A stretch of DNA of 64,000 bases from Streptomyces lunaelactis (GTDB lineage Bacteria > Actinomycetota > Actinomycetes > Streptomycetales > Streptomycetaceae), in assembly GCF_003054555.1 (NCBI RefSeq), contig NZ_CP026304.1:5642001-5706000 (forward strand), read 5' to 3'. Both the position numbers and the translations under genes were made by a program. The stretch's first letter is position 1, and the number at the start of each line of letters is the position of its first letter. The notes beneath the pieces are model-generated. The model was given only the letters and a program-made list of their open reading frames with translations, made no database searches and was not told the origin of the DNA. This document shows, in pieces, positions 1-7,868 of this stretch.

Positions 1-335
1 AGGTGCCGGAAGGGGACCCGGCGTACAACCAGTTCCGCGGCTTCACGGACATGGATGTGCTGCTCGAAGGCCTGCTGGGGATGCAGGGCGAGCTGAGCAA
101 GGGCGACCGGACCCAGGTGGGCGGCGTCCGCACGATCAAGGTCCTCGGCGGCGAGGGCGAGGGCGGCACGCTGGACGTCGCGCTTGTGGGAAAGCCGTAC
201 CCACTGCAGTTCGCGCGGGCGGGCGGCGCGGGGGTGCTGACGCTGGGGGACTGGGACAAGGACTTCCCGCTGGCGGCGCCGTCCAAGGACGAGACGGTGG
301 ACTACGGCCGCCAGCTCCCGAAGACCAGCGACTGA
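1..335 (+). CDS. C-terminal part of a secreted lipoprotein (LppX/LprAFG-like), truncated by window edge
   Basis: The reading frame is open from the first base, so the gene starts left of the window and only about 110 C-terminal residues are visible. They are hydrophilic with alternating beta-like stretches and end in a motif of the type GVLTLGDWDKDFPLAAPS then TVDYG. This resembles the last strands of the LppX/LprG-type lipid-binding lipoproteins of actinobacteria; the lipoprotein gene at 30711-31535 ends in a comparable way (APPADEVVDLG). The signal peptide and lipobox would lie outside the window, so export is inferred. Family assignment is tentative. Confidence 0.5.
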   Translation, partial: VPEGDPAYNQFRGFTDMDVLLEGLLGMQGELSKGDRTQVGGVRTIKVLGGEGEGGTLDVALVGKPYPLQFARAGGAGVLTLGDWDKDFPLAAPSKDETVDYGRQLPKTSD

Positions 336-402
336 CGCTTTCCCTGGGGCTCCGCCCCAATCCAGCCCGTCCGGCGATTGAGGACAAAGCCCGTACGGCG
401 GG
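336..402. repeat. Short palindromic intergenic element typical of Streptomyces
   Basis: This gap holds a small GC palindrome (GGGGCTCCGCCCC, near 348-360) followed by CGTCCGGCGATTGAGGAC. The second half recurs in reverse complement near 23513-23532 (GTCCTCAATCGCCGGACG). A related GGAGCCCCGGTTGAGG unit appears as a coding tandem repeat at 34349-34408. Such elements are commonly found between Streptomyces genes and may act as weak terminators or mRNA ends. Confidence 0.5.
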
Positions 403-915
403 CTAGCCGCGCTTCTTCTTGCGCTTCAGCAGCAGCCGCGGCAGCGCCGCCGGCATGGGGCCACGGGTGGTCGCAGGCGTCGGCAGCGGCGGCGCTGACA
501 GAGAGGCCGTCGGGAACTCCGTCGTCGCGGCCCCCGGCTCCAGCCGCAGCACCCGGCACTCCCGCGCCCACCGCTCCGTCATCTGTTCCGCGTCAGGGGC
601 GTTGAGGCGCTTGCCCTTGAGTTCGGCGACGGCCGACTCCCAGGCCTCGGAGTGCGGCTCCAGTTCGCTCACCGCCGCCGTCCAGACGATCAGCCGGCCG
701 CCCTTGTCCTTGCTGCGCACCGTGACCTCTGCCGTGCCGCCGGCGACCAGCTGCGGCAGCGGCTGCTCGCCGGGCCCGTCGCCGATGACAAGGGCCGCGC
801 CCTCGTGCCACACGTGCCACAGGGCCCGCGCCGGGCCCCCGCCCCGCACCCAGATGAGGCCGGACTTCTTCGTGGCCTCCTCGACGAGCGCCTGGGAGAG
901 CCGCAGATCTGTCAT
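403..915 (-). CDS. Conserved hypothetical protein, possibly split-barrel (PNPOx-like) fold
   Basis: A 170-residue soluble protein. Residues 20-110 contain conserved-looking stretches (LIWVRGGGPARALWHVWHEG, LVIGDGPGEQPLP, GGRLIVWTAAVSEL) of the kind seen in flavin-split-barrel relatives such as pyridoxamine-phosphate-oxidase-like proteins, but no diagnostic motif is visible. The C-terminus is a low-complexity proline-rich linker ending in a basic run (LLLKRKKKRG). The ATG at 915 is preceded on the minus strand by a TAGGCT box 6 nt upstream, so it may be transcribed as a leaderless mRNA from inside the 3' end of corA, 13 nt away. Function unknown. Confidence 0.6.
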   Translation of the reverse strand: MTDLRLSQALVEEATKKSGLIWVRGGGPARALWHVWHEGAALVIGDGPGEQPLPQLVAGGTAEVTVRSKDKGGRLIVWTAAVSELEPHSEAWESAVAELKGKRLNAPDAEQMTERWARECRVLRLEPGAATTEFPTASLSAPPLPTPATTRGPMPAALPRLLLKRKKKRG

Positions 916-928
916 GCCCGCAGCCTAT

Positions 929-2044
929 CTACAGCCAGCCGTTGCGCTTGAGGGTGCGGTGAATCGCGAGACAGACGCCGATGATGCCGGTGAGCACCAT
1001 GGGGTACCCGTACTTCCAGTGCAGTTCCGGCATGTGGTCGAAGTTCATGCCGTACACCCCGCAGACCGCCGTCGGCACGGCGATGATCGCCGCCCACGAG
1101 GTGATCTTGCGCATGTCCTCGTTCTGCGCGACCGTCGCCTGCGCCAGATTCGCCTGGAGGATGGAGTTCAGCAGCTCGTCGAAGCCGATGACCTCCTCGT
1201 GCACCCTGGCCAGGTGGTCCGCCACATCGCGGAAGTACTTCTGGATGTCCGGGTCGACCAGCCGCATCGGCCGCTCGCTGAGCAGCTGCATCGGCCGCAG
1301 CAGCGGCGACACGGCCCGCTTGAACTCCAGTACCTCGCGCTTCAGTTGGTAGATCCGCCCGGCGTCGCTGCCGCGCGTGCTGCCCTTCGCGGGCGCGGAG
1401 AAGACATCGATCTCGACCTCGTCGATGTCGTCCTGCACGGCGCCCGCCACCGCGATGTACCCGTCGACGACATGGTCGGCGATCGCGTGCAGAACCGCCG
1501 ACGGCCCTTTGGCCAGCAGTTCCGTGTCCCTCTGCAGCCCGTGCCGCAGCGCCCGCAGAGAGCCCTGGCCGCCGTGCCGCACCGTGATGACGAAGTCATG
1601 TCCGGTGAAGCACATCACCTCGCCGGTCTCGACGACCTCGCTGGTGGCCGTGAGCTCGGCGTGCTCGACGTAGTGGATCGTCTTGAAGACGGTGAACAGC
1701 GTGTCGTCATACCGCTCCAGCTTGGGCCGCTGGTGCGCGTGGACCGCGTCCTCGACCGCCAGCGGGTGCAGCCCGAACTCCGCGGCGATACCCGCGAATT
1801 CGGCCTCCGTCGGCTCATGCAGCCCGATCCACGCGAAGCCGCCGCCCTCGCGCACCCGCAGCATCGCCTCGTGCGGCGTCTGGCAGGACTCGCTCTCGAC
1901 GCGCTGCCCCTCGCGGTAGACGGCGCAGTCGACGACCGCACTCGAGGCGGAAGGATCACGGGTGGTGTCGTACGTGTTGTAGGGGGTGTTGCTCTTGCGC
2001 AGGGACGGACGGACCGCATCGCGCAGGTCACGGATCATCGACAT
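929..2044 (-). CDS. corA: CorA family magnesium/cobalt transport protein
   Basis: A 371-residue CorA-type divalent cation channel of the inner membrane. The large N-terminal cytoplasmic part is rich in acidic and helical sequence, and two transmembrane helices sit at the C-terminus. The family signature YGMNF is at about residues 331-335, at the end of TM1, followed by TM2 and a basic tail (RTLKRNGWL). The ATG at 2044 was chosen because AAGGAG lies 7 nt upstream; an in-frame GTG at 2059 overlaps that ribosome site and is less likely. Transport of Mg2+/Co2+/Ni2+ is family knowledge, and the exact ion is not readable here. Confidence 0.9.
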   Translation of the reverse strand: MSMIRDLRDAVRPSLRKSNTPYNTYDTTRDPSASSAVVDCAVYREGQRVESESCQTPHEAMLRVREGGGFAWIGLHEPTEAEFAGIAAEFGLHPLAVEDAVHAHQRPKLERYDDTLFTVFKTIHYVEHAELTATSEVVETGEVMCFTGHDFVITVRHGGQGSLRALRHGLQRDTELLAKGPSAVLHAIADHVVDGYIAVAGAVQDDIDEVEIDVFSAPAKGSTRGSDAGRIYQLKREVLEFKRAVSPLLRPMQLLSERPMRLVDPDIQKYFRDVADHLARVHEEVIGFDELLNSILQANLAQATVAQNEDMRKITSWAAIIAVPTAVCGVYGMNFDHMPELHWKYGYPMVLTGIIGVCLAIHRTLKRNGWL

Positions 2045-2458
2045 GGCGGGCTCCTTCACGGAGAGGCCGTCGGCGAGTGGCGTGGCACAGCCCGGAATGA
2101 GGACGTGATGCGTACGTCCGCAAAGCGGGCGGCACCGCGGGATTCGCGGTGACGGCGTTCGCTACAGACAGGCAAAAACGAAGTGCTCTTCCGTCGTGCG
2201 AAATGCCATGGGCCCCGTGGGGGAAGGCCTCAGATCACAGAGGAAAGGTGCCGTGCGGAAGAGCGGTTGGTACTGACCGGTCGACTTCGATCCACCGCAG
2301 CCCCACCTCCTCCAGCCGGTCCCCCGTAAGGGACGACGTGTCGTCGGGACTCGAGAGCAACGCTTCTGCGTGCCATCCCGACCAGCGGCCAAGAGTATCA
2401 GCCGACTGAGGGCCAATCCCTTGGTTTGCCCGTTCCATACGCGCTTTATGCTCGCGAC
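2045..2458. other. Intergenic region between divergent corA and the SUFU-domain gene
   Basis: About 410 bases without a convincing gene. Short open frames exist on both strands but lack ribosome sites and family-like sequence. The right end carries a candidate promoter for the next gene: a TATGCT box at 2447-2452 ends 6 nt before its ATG. No strong hairpin or riboswitch-like structure was seen on the corA side. Confidence 0.5.
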
Positions 2459-3043
2459 ATGGAAGATGTTCTTGCTCTGGTCGAGGCCCGGCTCCGTACG
2501 GCACTGGGCGAACCGGACGCGCGCGCAGCGGTGACCTTCCTCGGTACGGACCGTATCGAGGTGCTCCGCTTCATGGACGGGGACATCGTGCGGTACGTGA
2601 CTCTCGGGATGTCCGCACACCCCATGACGGACCCCACCGCTGCCCTGGCCGACCCGGTGAAGGGCCCCCGCGCGGAGATGCTCCTCTCCGTACGGGCGGG
2701 GCTCGCCGAGACCGACAAGGTGCTCCGCCCGCTCGCCGTGCTGGCCGCGTCACCGCAGGTCGAGGGTGTGGTCGTGGCGCCAGGCGCCTCGCTGGACGTC
2801 GGCGATCCGCTCTGGCCGGCCGCGCCGTTCAGCTCGGTGCTGGTCGCGGAGCCGGGCGGTCTGGTGGAGGACCTGGAGCTGGACGCGCCGATGGATCCGG
2901 TGCACTTCCTGCCGCTGCTGCCGATGACGTCGAACGAGGCCGCGTGGAAGCGGGTGCACGGGGCCCAGGAGCTTCAGGAGCGGTGGCTGACGCACGGCAC
3001 GGACCTGCGCGATCCGCTGCGCAGGTCCGTAACTCTGGGCTGA
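2459..3043 (+). CDS. Suppressor-of-fused (SUFU) domain protein
   Basis: A 194-residue soluble protein. The sequence from about residue 30 (IEVLRFMDGDIVRYVTLGMS) through LGVLAASPQ-, VVVAP-, and FLPLLPMTSNEAAWKR reads like the SUFU-like fold found in bacterial proteins, named after the eukaryotic Hedgehog regulator. In bacteria such domains are often linked to toxin immunity, but here the gene stands alone with no toxin beside it. The ATG at 2459 has no ribosome site; the TATGCT box 6 nt upstream suggests a leaderless transcript. Role in Streptomyces unknown. Confidence 0.7.
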   Translation: MEDVLALVEARLRTALGEPDARAAVTFLGTDRIEVLRFMDGDIVRYVTLGMSAHPMTDPTAALADPVKGPRAEMLLSVRAGLAETDKVLRPLAVLAASPQVEGVVVAPGASLDVGDPLWPAAPFSSVLVAEPGGLVEDLELDAPMDPVHFLPLLPMTSNEAAWKRVHGAQELQERWLTHGTDLRDPLRRSVTLG

Positions 3044-3090
3044 CAGGACCTGGTTGGCGATGTTGGTCTTCTTCGCCAGATCGTTGCGCT

Positions 3091-3130
3091 ATGCAAGCAA
3101 TAAGTTAGGTGCCCTAATAAATGCAAGCAA
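3091..3130. promoter_or_regulatory. Candidate operator: palindrome flanked by two identical 10-mers
   Basis: An AT-rich island in GC-rich DNA. ATGCAAGCAA occurs at 3091-3100 and again at 3121-3130, exactly 30 bp apart. Centred between them is the palindrome TTAGG-TGC-CCTAA (3105-3117). It lies upstream of the zinc-ribbon gene at 3215. The arrangement suits a dimeric repressor or activator. TTAGG/CCTAA half-sites resemble the ends of DmdR/IdeR iron boxes, but the full 19-bp consensus is not present. The regulator is unknown. Confidence 0.45.
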
Positions 3131-3214
3131 CATCTGCTCTTGGCTGCCGCGAGCACACGCCGGACGGGTGATCGTCCTTGACGCGACCACGTCCGGGGAG
3201 GACCGTTGGGCGCT

Positions 3215-3853
3215 ATGAGGGGCGAACCCAGTTGCCCGAAGTGCGGTGGCCGGGTGAGGGCGCCCGGTCTCTTTGCCGACTCCTGGCAGTGCGATGTGCA
3301 CGGGCCGGTGCACCCGCTGCAGCCGGTCATCCCGCCCAGCGTCGAGGCCCTCGGTGTGGTCGTGCACCGCGCGAAAGTCCCTGTCTGGATGCCCTGGCCG
3401 CTGCCCGTCGGCTGGCTCTTCACCGGTGTCGCGTACGCGGGGGACGACCGCAGCGGTGGCCGCGCCACAGCCGTGGCCTGCTCGGGACCGGGACCCCTCG
3501 GCGGAATCGGTGAACTGCTGCTCGTCGCCGAGGAGTTGGGAGTGGGTCTCGGGGCGCGTTACGCCGGGACGGACGGACCCGACCCGGGTCCGCACATCTG
3601 CGTCGACAAACCCCCGCAGACCAAGGTGCTCGCAGCCGGCCGCCCCACGCCGCTGTGGCACGTGGCCGACGCCCCCGAGGACCGCGCGGTCTTCGCGGGC
3701 GAGGCGCGCGGCCTGTGGCTGTGGGCGATCGTCTGGCCCGAGCAGTCCGGGCTGCTGATGTACGACGAACTGGTGCTGACCGATCTGCGGGGCGCGGGCG
3801 CCGAGGTGGAACTGCTGCCGTGCGGGGCGCTGTCGCCGCGGCTGCTGTCCTGA
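3215..3853 (+). CDS. DUF6758-type zinc-ribbon protein
   Basis: A 212-residue protein. The N-terminus has a zinc-ribbon-like arrangement, C7-x2-C10 and C26-x2-H29 (PSCPKCGG, WQCDVHG). After it comes a tryptophan- and proline-rich stretch (VPVWMPWPLPVGWLFTG) and a glycine-rich core. I recognise it as a Streptomyces-conserved protein of unknown function. The ATG at 3215 is chosen by resemblance to homologues starting MRGEPSCPKCGG. A TTG at 3206 in frame lies only 4 nt after GGGGAGG (3195-3201), while the ATG is 13 nt away, so the start is uncertain by three codons. Confidence 0.65.
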   Translation: MRGEPSCPKCGGRVRAPGLFADSWQCDVHGPVHPLQPVIPPSVEALGVVVHRAKVPVWMPWPLPVGWLFTGVAYAGDDRSGGRATAVACSGPGPLGGIGELLLVAEELGVGLGARYAGTDGPDPGPHICVDKPPQTKVLAAGRPTPLWHVADAPEDRAVFAGEARGLWLWAIVWPEQSGLLMYDELVLTDLRGAGAEVELLPCGALSPRLLS

Positions 3854-3982
3854 GCCTGGCCGCCCCGAGCCTGGCGCCCACCGCCCCGAGCCTGGCGGCT
3901 GCCGACCTGAGCCGGCACTGTTCGATTCGCCGGTACACTTGACCGTCCCTCTGACCCCCTTCCGGCCCTGGAGTCACGCGTC

Positions 3983-4846
3983 GTGCGCATCGATCTGCAC
4001 ACCCACTCCACGGCGTCGGACGGTACGGACACTCCCGCCGAGCTGGTACGTAACGCCGCCGCGGCCGGGCTGGACGTCATCGCGCTCACCGACCACGACA
4101 CGACCCGCGGCCACGCCGAGGCGATCGCCGCGCTCCCCGAGGGTGTGACTCTCGTCACCGGCGCCGAGCTCTCCTGTCGTATCGACGGCGTGAGCCTGCA
4201 CATGCTCGCCTACCTCTTCGACCCCGACGAGCCCGAGCTGCTTGCCGAGCGTGAGCTCGTACGGGACGACCGGGTGCCGCGCGCCCGGGCGATGGTGACC
4301 AAGCTCCAGGAGCTGGGTGTCCCCATCGAGTGGGGTCAGGTGGCCCGTATCGCCGGAGACGGCTCGGTCGGCCGCCCGCACATCGCCACCGCGCTCGTCG
4401 AGCTCGGAGTCGTACCGGACGTCTCCGCGGCCTTCGCGCCCGACTGGCTCGCCGACGGCGGCCGGGCGTACGTGCAGAAGCACGAGCTGGACCCCTTCAC
4501 GGCGATCCGCCTGGTCAAAGCGGCTGGCGGCGTCACCGTCTTCGCGCACCCGCTCGCCGTCAAGCGCGGCCGTACGGTGCCCGAGACCGTGATGGCCGAA
4601 CTCGCGGCCGGCGGCCTCGACGGCATCGAGGTCGACCACATGGACCACGACGAGCCGACGCGTGCCCGGCTGCGCGGTCTCGCCGCCGACCTGGGGCTGC
4701 TGGCCACCGGGTCGAGCGACTACCACGGCAGCCGCAAGACCTGCGAGCTCGGCGAGTACACCACCGACCCGGAGATCTACGGCGAGATCACACGCCGCGC
4801 GACCGGCGCGTTCCCGGTGCCCGGCGCCGGCGGACGCCGCTCGTAG
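3983..4846 (+). CDS. PHP-domain metal-dependent phosphoesterase
   Basis: A 287-residue PHP-family phosphoesterase. Metal-binding motifs appear in order: DLHTHS (residues 4-9), LTDHDT, a glutamate in GAELSC, GRPHIA, FAHPL and the terminal GSSDYHG. Members hydrolyse nucleotide phosphates (for example 3',5'-bisnucleotides or 5'-phosphorylated RNA ends); the substrate here cannot be read. GTG start with GGAG about 10 nt upstream. The marC-type gene follows 61 nt later on the same strand, so the two may be co-transcribed. Confidence 0.85.
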   Translation: MRIDLHTHSTASDGTDTPAELVRNAAAAGLDVIALTDHDTTRGHAEAIAALPEGVTLVTGAELSCRIDGVSLHMLAYLFDPDEPELLAERELVRDDRVPRARAMVTKLQELGVPIEWGQVARIAGDGSVGRPHIATALVELGVVPDVSAAFAPDWLADGGRAYVQKHELDPFTAIRLVKAAGGVTVFAHPLAVKRGRTVPETVMAELAAGGLDGIEVDHMDHDEPTRARLRGLAADLGLLATGSSDYHGSRKTCELGEYTTDPEIYGEITRRATGAFPVPGAGGRRS

Positions 4847-4907
4847 GGCCTGCGGGCCCCAACCCCACGTCCCTCTGTACGACTCCTCTTCGCGCTAGGC
4901 CCTCACT

Positions 4908-5513
4908 GTGTTCGACACTGCCATTTTCGGCTCCCTCTTCCTCACCCTTTTTGTGATCATGGATCCCCCCGGGATCACCCCGATCTTCCTCGCCCTCACC
5001 TCGGGCCGCCCCGCCAAGGTGCAGCGCCGGATGGCCTGGCAGGCGGTGGCCGTCGCCTTCGGCGTGATCACCGTCTTCGGCATTCTCGGCCAGCAGATTC
5101 TGGACTACCTGCACGTCTCCGTGCCCGCGCTGATGATCGCGGGCGGTCTGCTTCTGCTGCTCATCGCGCTCGATCTGCTGACCGGCAAGACGGACGAGCC
5201 CCAGCAGACCAAGGACGTGAATGTCGCGCTCGTACCCCTGGGCATGCCGCTGCTGGCGGGTCCCGGCGCGATCGTTTCGGTGATTCTCGCCGTGCAGCAC
5301 GCGGACGGCGCCGGCCAGCAGGTCTCGGTGTGGGCGGCGATCGTCGCGATGCACGTCGTGCTCTGGCTGACCATGCGCTACTCGCTGCTGATCATCCGCC
5401 TGATCAAGGACGGCGGTGTGGTGCTGGTGACCCGGCTGGCGGGCATGATGCTCTCCGCGATCGCCGTGCAGCAGATCATCAACGGCATCACGCAGGTCAT
5501 CCAGGGTTCCTGA
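4908..5513 (+). CDS. MarC family integral membrane protein
   Basis: A 201-residue polytopic protein with about six hydrophobic segments. It begins DTAIFGSLFLTLFVIMDPPG, which carries the DPPG motif of the MarC/NAAT family, and the second half repeats the topology (VPLGMPLLAGPGAIVSVIL). The MarC name comes from a disproved link to multiple antibiotic resistance; the transported substrate is unknown. Length fits the family. GTG start. A 21-bp perfect hairpin follows the stop codon. Confidence 0.85.
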   Translation: MFDTAIFGSLFLTLFVIMDPPGITPIFLALTSGRPAKVQRRMAWQAVAVAFGVITVFGILGQQILDYLHVSVPALMIAGGLLLLLIALDLLTGKTDEPQQTKDVNVALVPLGMPLLAGPGAIVSVILAVQHADGAGQQVSVWAAIVAMHVVLWLTMRYSLLIIRLIKDGGVVLVTRLAGMMLSAIAVQQIINGITQVIQGS

Positions 5514-5526
5514 GAACCGCGCCGGA

Positions 5527-5571
5527 CGCACTGCGCCCCCGTACGGATCGTCCGTACGGGGGCGCAGTGCG
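5527..5571. terminator. Strong bidirectional terminator hairpin
   Basis: Perfect 21-bp inverted repeat: left arm 5527-5547, loop TCG, right arm 5551-5571, followed by TTTG. It sits between the marC-type gene and the convergent small gene at 5608-5760, so it can end transcripts from both sides. Confidence 0.85.
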
Positions 5572-5607
5572 TTTGTGCGTCACATCGCGTCGTCAAGCTT
5601 TCAGGTG

Positions 5608-5760
5608 TTACAAGGCCGCGATTTCGGCCGGTCGGATATAGATGCGCTGGCCGATCGAAGCGGCCTGCTGCACGATCCGGTTGACGGAGGCGGCGTCCAC
5701 GACGGTGCTGTCCACGGCGGTGCCGTCGACGTCGTCGAGTCGCATGATCTCGAAGCGCAA
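5608..5760 (-). CDS. Small conserved protein (50 aa), function unknown
   Basis: A 50-residue ORF reading LRFEIMRLDDVDG near the start, then AVDSTVVDAASVNRIVQQAA, and ending YIRPAEIAAL. It looks like a real small protein rather than a shadow: TTG at 5760 has AGGGAG 5 nt upstream, amphipathic helix-like content is present and nothing longer overlaps it. An ATG at 5745 is an alternative start. It is divergent from the NYN-domain gene at 5934 with an AT-rich gap between them. No family function is known to me. Confidence 0.55.
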   Translation of the reverse strand: MRFEIMRLDDVDGTAVDSTVVDAASVNRIVQQAASIGQRIYIRPAEIAAL

Positions 5761-5933
5761 GGCTTCTCCCTTCGTCTGATCCTCCTGCTGGAGAACTACG
5801 GGCGACGGATGTCCGTCTGTGTTCCGTACGTGTTCAACGGGATGCATCCTGCAAACATTCCCTACGCTAAGGAAATTTTTCGAATGCCTAACTACTGGCG
5901 GGTAGTGGCGCGGACACGGAGAATGAGCACCGT

Positions 5934-6905
5934 ATGAACGAGCACCGTGTGAAAGACGCAGAGACCGATGCAGAGACCGAAACAGTGACCGACGCGCAGA
6001 CCCACTCGGAGAGCGACGAGCTCGGCGAGATCAGCGCCCGCCTCGAGCGCACCAATGAGCTGCTTCAGCGGATGCTCGCCGAGGTCGCCAAGACCCCTTC
6101 GACCCACGCCATCTTCGTGGACGCGGGTTACGTCTATGCTGCGGCCGGGTTGCTGGTGACGGGCACCGAGGACCGGCGCTCCTTCGACCTGGACGCGGAG
6201 GGGATGATCGAGGCCTTCATCGACAAGGCCCGCACGATCTTCGCGGACAGCAGACTGCTGCGCGTGTACTGGTACGACGGGGCCCGGCGCCGTATCCACA
6301 CCGCTGAGCAGCAGTCGATCGCGGAGCTCCCGGACGTCAAGGTGCGCCTCGGCAACCTCAACGCGAACAACCAGCAGAAGGGCGTCGACTCACTTATCCG
6401 TACGGATCTGGAGTCGCTCGCCCGGCACCGCGCGATCAGCGACGCCGCGCTGGTGGGCGGCGACGAGGACCTGGTCTCGGCGGTCGAGGCGGCGCAGGGG
6501 TACGGGGCGCGGGTCCATCTGTGGGGCATCGAGGCGTCGGACGGGCGCAATCAGGCCGAACCGCTGCTGTGGGAGGTCGACAGTCAGCGGACCTTCGACC
6601 TGGACTTCTGCCGGCCGTACATCACGCGCCGCCCGGTCACGACGTACGAGAACGAGGGCGCGCCGCCGCCGTCGCGGGACGAGGTGCGCTTCGTGGGCGC
6701 GCAGATCGCGGCGACATGGCTGGCGGAACGGGGCCGGGAGACGATGGCGGAGCTGCTGCCGGGCCATCCGTATCTGCCCGGCCCCGTGGACCAGGACCTG
6801 CTGATCGAGGCGGAGCGGGTGCTGCAGCGGTCGCTGCGGGGGCACGCCGTGCTGAGGCGGGCGCTGCGGGACGGTTTCTGGCAGCACCTGCAGTCCCAGT
6901 ACTGA
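5934..6905 (+). CDS. NYN domain (PIN-like) putative ribonuclease
   Basis: A 323-residue protein. The first 50 residues are acidic and helical (repeated DAETE-type segments). The NYN/PIN-like domain spans about residues 55-210 with the expected acidic positions: IFVDAGYVY, GVDSLIRTDLESLA and AALVGGDEDLVSAV. The C-terminal third (VRFVGAQIAATWLAERG, LPGPVDQDLLIEAERVL) is probably a winged-helix or OST-HTH-like RNA-binding part. NYN nucleases act on RNA; the target is unknown. ATG start; the upstream ribosome site is weak (GGAGA about 12 nt away). Confidence 0.75.
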   Translation: MNEHRVKDAETDAETETVTDAQTHSESDELGEISARLERTNELLQRMLAEVAKTPSTHAIFVDAGYVYAAAGLLVTGTEDRRSFDLDAEGMIEAFIDKARTIFADSRLLRVYWYDGARRRIHTAEQQSIAELPDVKVRLGNLNANNQQKGVDSLIRTDLESLARHRAISDAALVGGDEDLVSAVEAAQGYGARVHLWGIEASDGRNQAEPLLWEVDSQRTFDLDFCRPYITRRPVTTYENEGAPPPSRDEVRFVGAQIAATWLAERGRETMAELLPGHPYLPGPVDQDLLIEAERVLQRSLRGHAVLRRALRDGFWQHLQSQY

Positions 6906-6923
6906 CCGATGGACCACGGACGG

Positions 6924-7685
6924 TCAGTGCTGATCCCAGAAGGTGATGAGGGCTGCCGCCGTTTCGAGGGGGCGGTCGGTGTTGGGGGAGTGCTCGGCGC
7001 CGGTGATCACGGTCCGGTGCGCGTGGAGCCGCTGCGCCATCGTGTCCAGCAGTGGTACAGCCCAGGTGTCGTCCCGCTCGCCGGACACCACATGCTTGGG
7101 CAGCGGCTGTACGGCGGCGAGCTCGTCGACCCGGTCCGGCTCGACGGTCAGTTGGCGGCCGGTGGCGATCAGCTGAGCGGGGTTGTGGCGAAGCCAGCGC
7201 CTGCGGAGTTCCTCGCCGTCGGTGTCGGCGTCCTCGGGCGGGTCGAGCGCCTTCATGGCCGCCCAAACCTGATCCATCCCCATCACGGCGAGGGCGTCGC
7301 TGAGGAGTTTGACCTTCTGCTGCTGGGCCGGCGAGATCTGGGCGGGCCCGGAGGACATGAGGGTGAGGGTCGTGAAGGGGGCGGCCTCCAGGAGGACGGC
7401 GGCGCGGGCGACCTGCCCGCCGAGGGAGTGCCCCAGAAGATGCACAGGCCCGCCGACGGCCTCGGTCTGGGCGAGTACGTCCCGGGCCAACTCGCCCTGG
7501 GCATACGCCTGTTGGTCATCCGGGCCGTCGCTCTCGTACTGCCCACGCCCATCGATGGCGACGGCACGGTAACCGGCCTCGGCGAGAGGCTCGAGCAGCG
7601 CGATGAAGTCCTCCTTGCTCCCGGTGAACCCGGGCAGGAGCAGGGCGGTGCCTTTGACGACCCCGGCGGGCCGCGCATCGAGCAC
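6924..7685 (-). CDS. Alpha/beta hydrolase, N-terminus probably displaced by a frameshift
   Basis: A 253-residue alpha/beta hydrolase. Visible elements: LLLPGFTGSKEDF (oxyanion region), GRGQYESDG, nucleophile LLGHSLGG and catalytic histidine GAEHSPN near the C-terminus. The annotated start is a GTG at 7685. In-frame translation further upstream continues family-like (SARPLTLATSRGSFA before VLDARPAG) but has no start codon before a stop. In the next frame an ATG at 7761 starts MSRPPTFS, which looks like the natural N-terminus, so a 1-nt indel in the C-rich stretch 7700-7745 is suspected. Confidence 0.8.
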   Translation of the reverse strand: MLDARPAGVVKGTALLLPGFTGSKEDFIALLEPLAEAGYRAVAIDGRGQYESDGPDDQQAYAQGELARDVLAQTEAVGGPVHLLGHSLGGQVARAAVLLEAAPFTTLTLMSSGPAQISPAQQQKVKLLSDALAVMGMDQVWAAMKALDPPEDADTDGEELRRRWLRHNPAQLIATGRQLTVEPDRVDELAAVQPLPKHVVSGERDDTWAVPLLDTMAQRLHAHRTVITGAEHSPNTDRPLETAAALITFWDQH

Positions 7686-7868
7686 GGCGAAAGAGCCGCG
7701 CGAGGTGGCGAGGGTGAGGGGACGGGCGGAGGGGCGGGCTGAAGGTGGGCGGCCGACTCATGCGACGAGGCTAACTGGGGTGGGGCGGGCGGGGTTCGGC
7801 CTCGGGCGTGGTGCACGATCGCCGGATGGCGCCCTTGCGGGAGCCGGGCCATCCGGGGTGCCAGTGCG

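Noticed and set aside
419..2152. 577-aa plus-strand open frame
   Set aside because: Antisense shadow of the 403-915 gene and corA; Arg/His/Pro-rich composition, no domain, no ribosome site.
2149..2620. Small frames in the corA/SUFU gap
   Set aside because: No ribosome site, no family-like sequence, and overlap with the SUFU start.
3105..3117. TTAGG-N3-CCTAA as a full DmdR/IdeR iron box
   Set aside because: The 19-bp iron-box consensus is not met; only the outer half-sites are similar.
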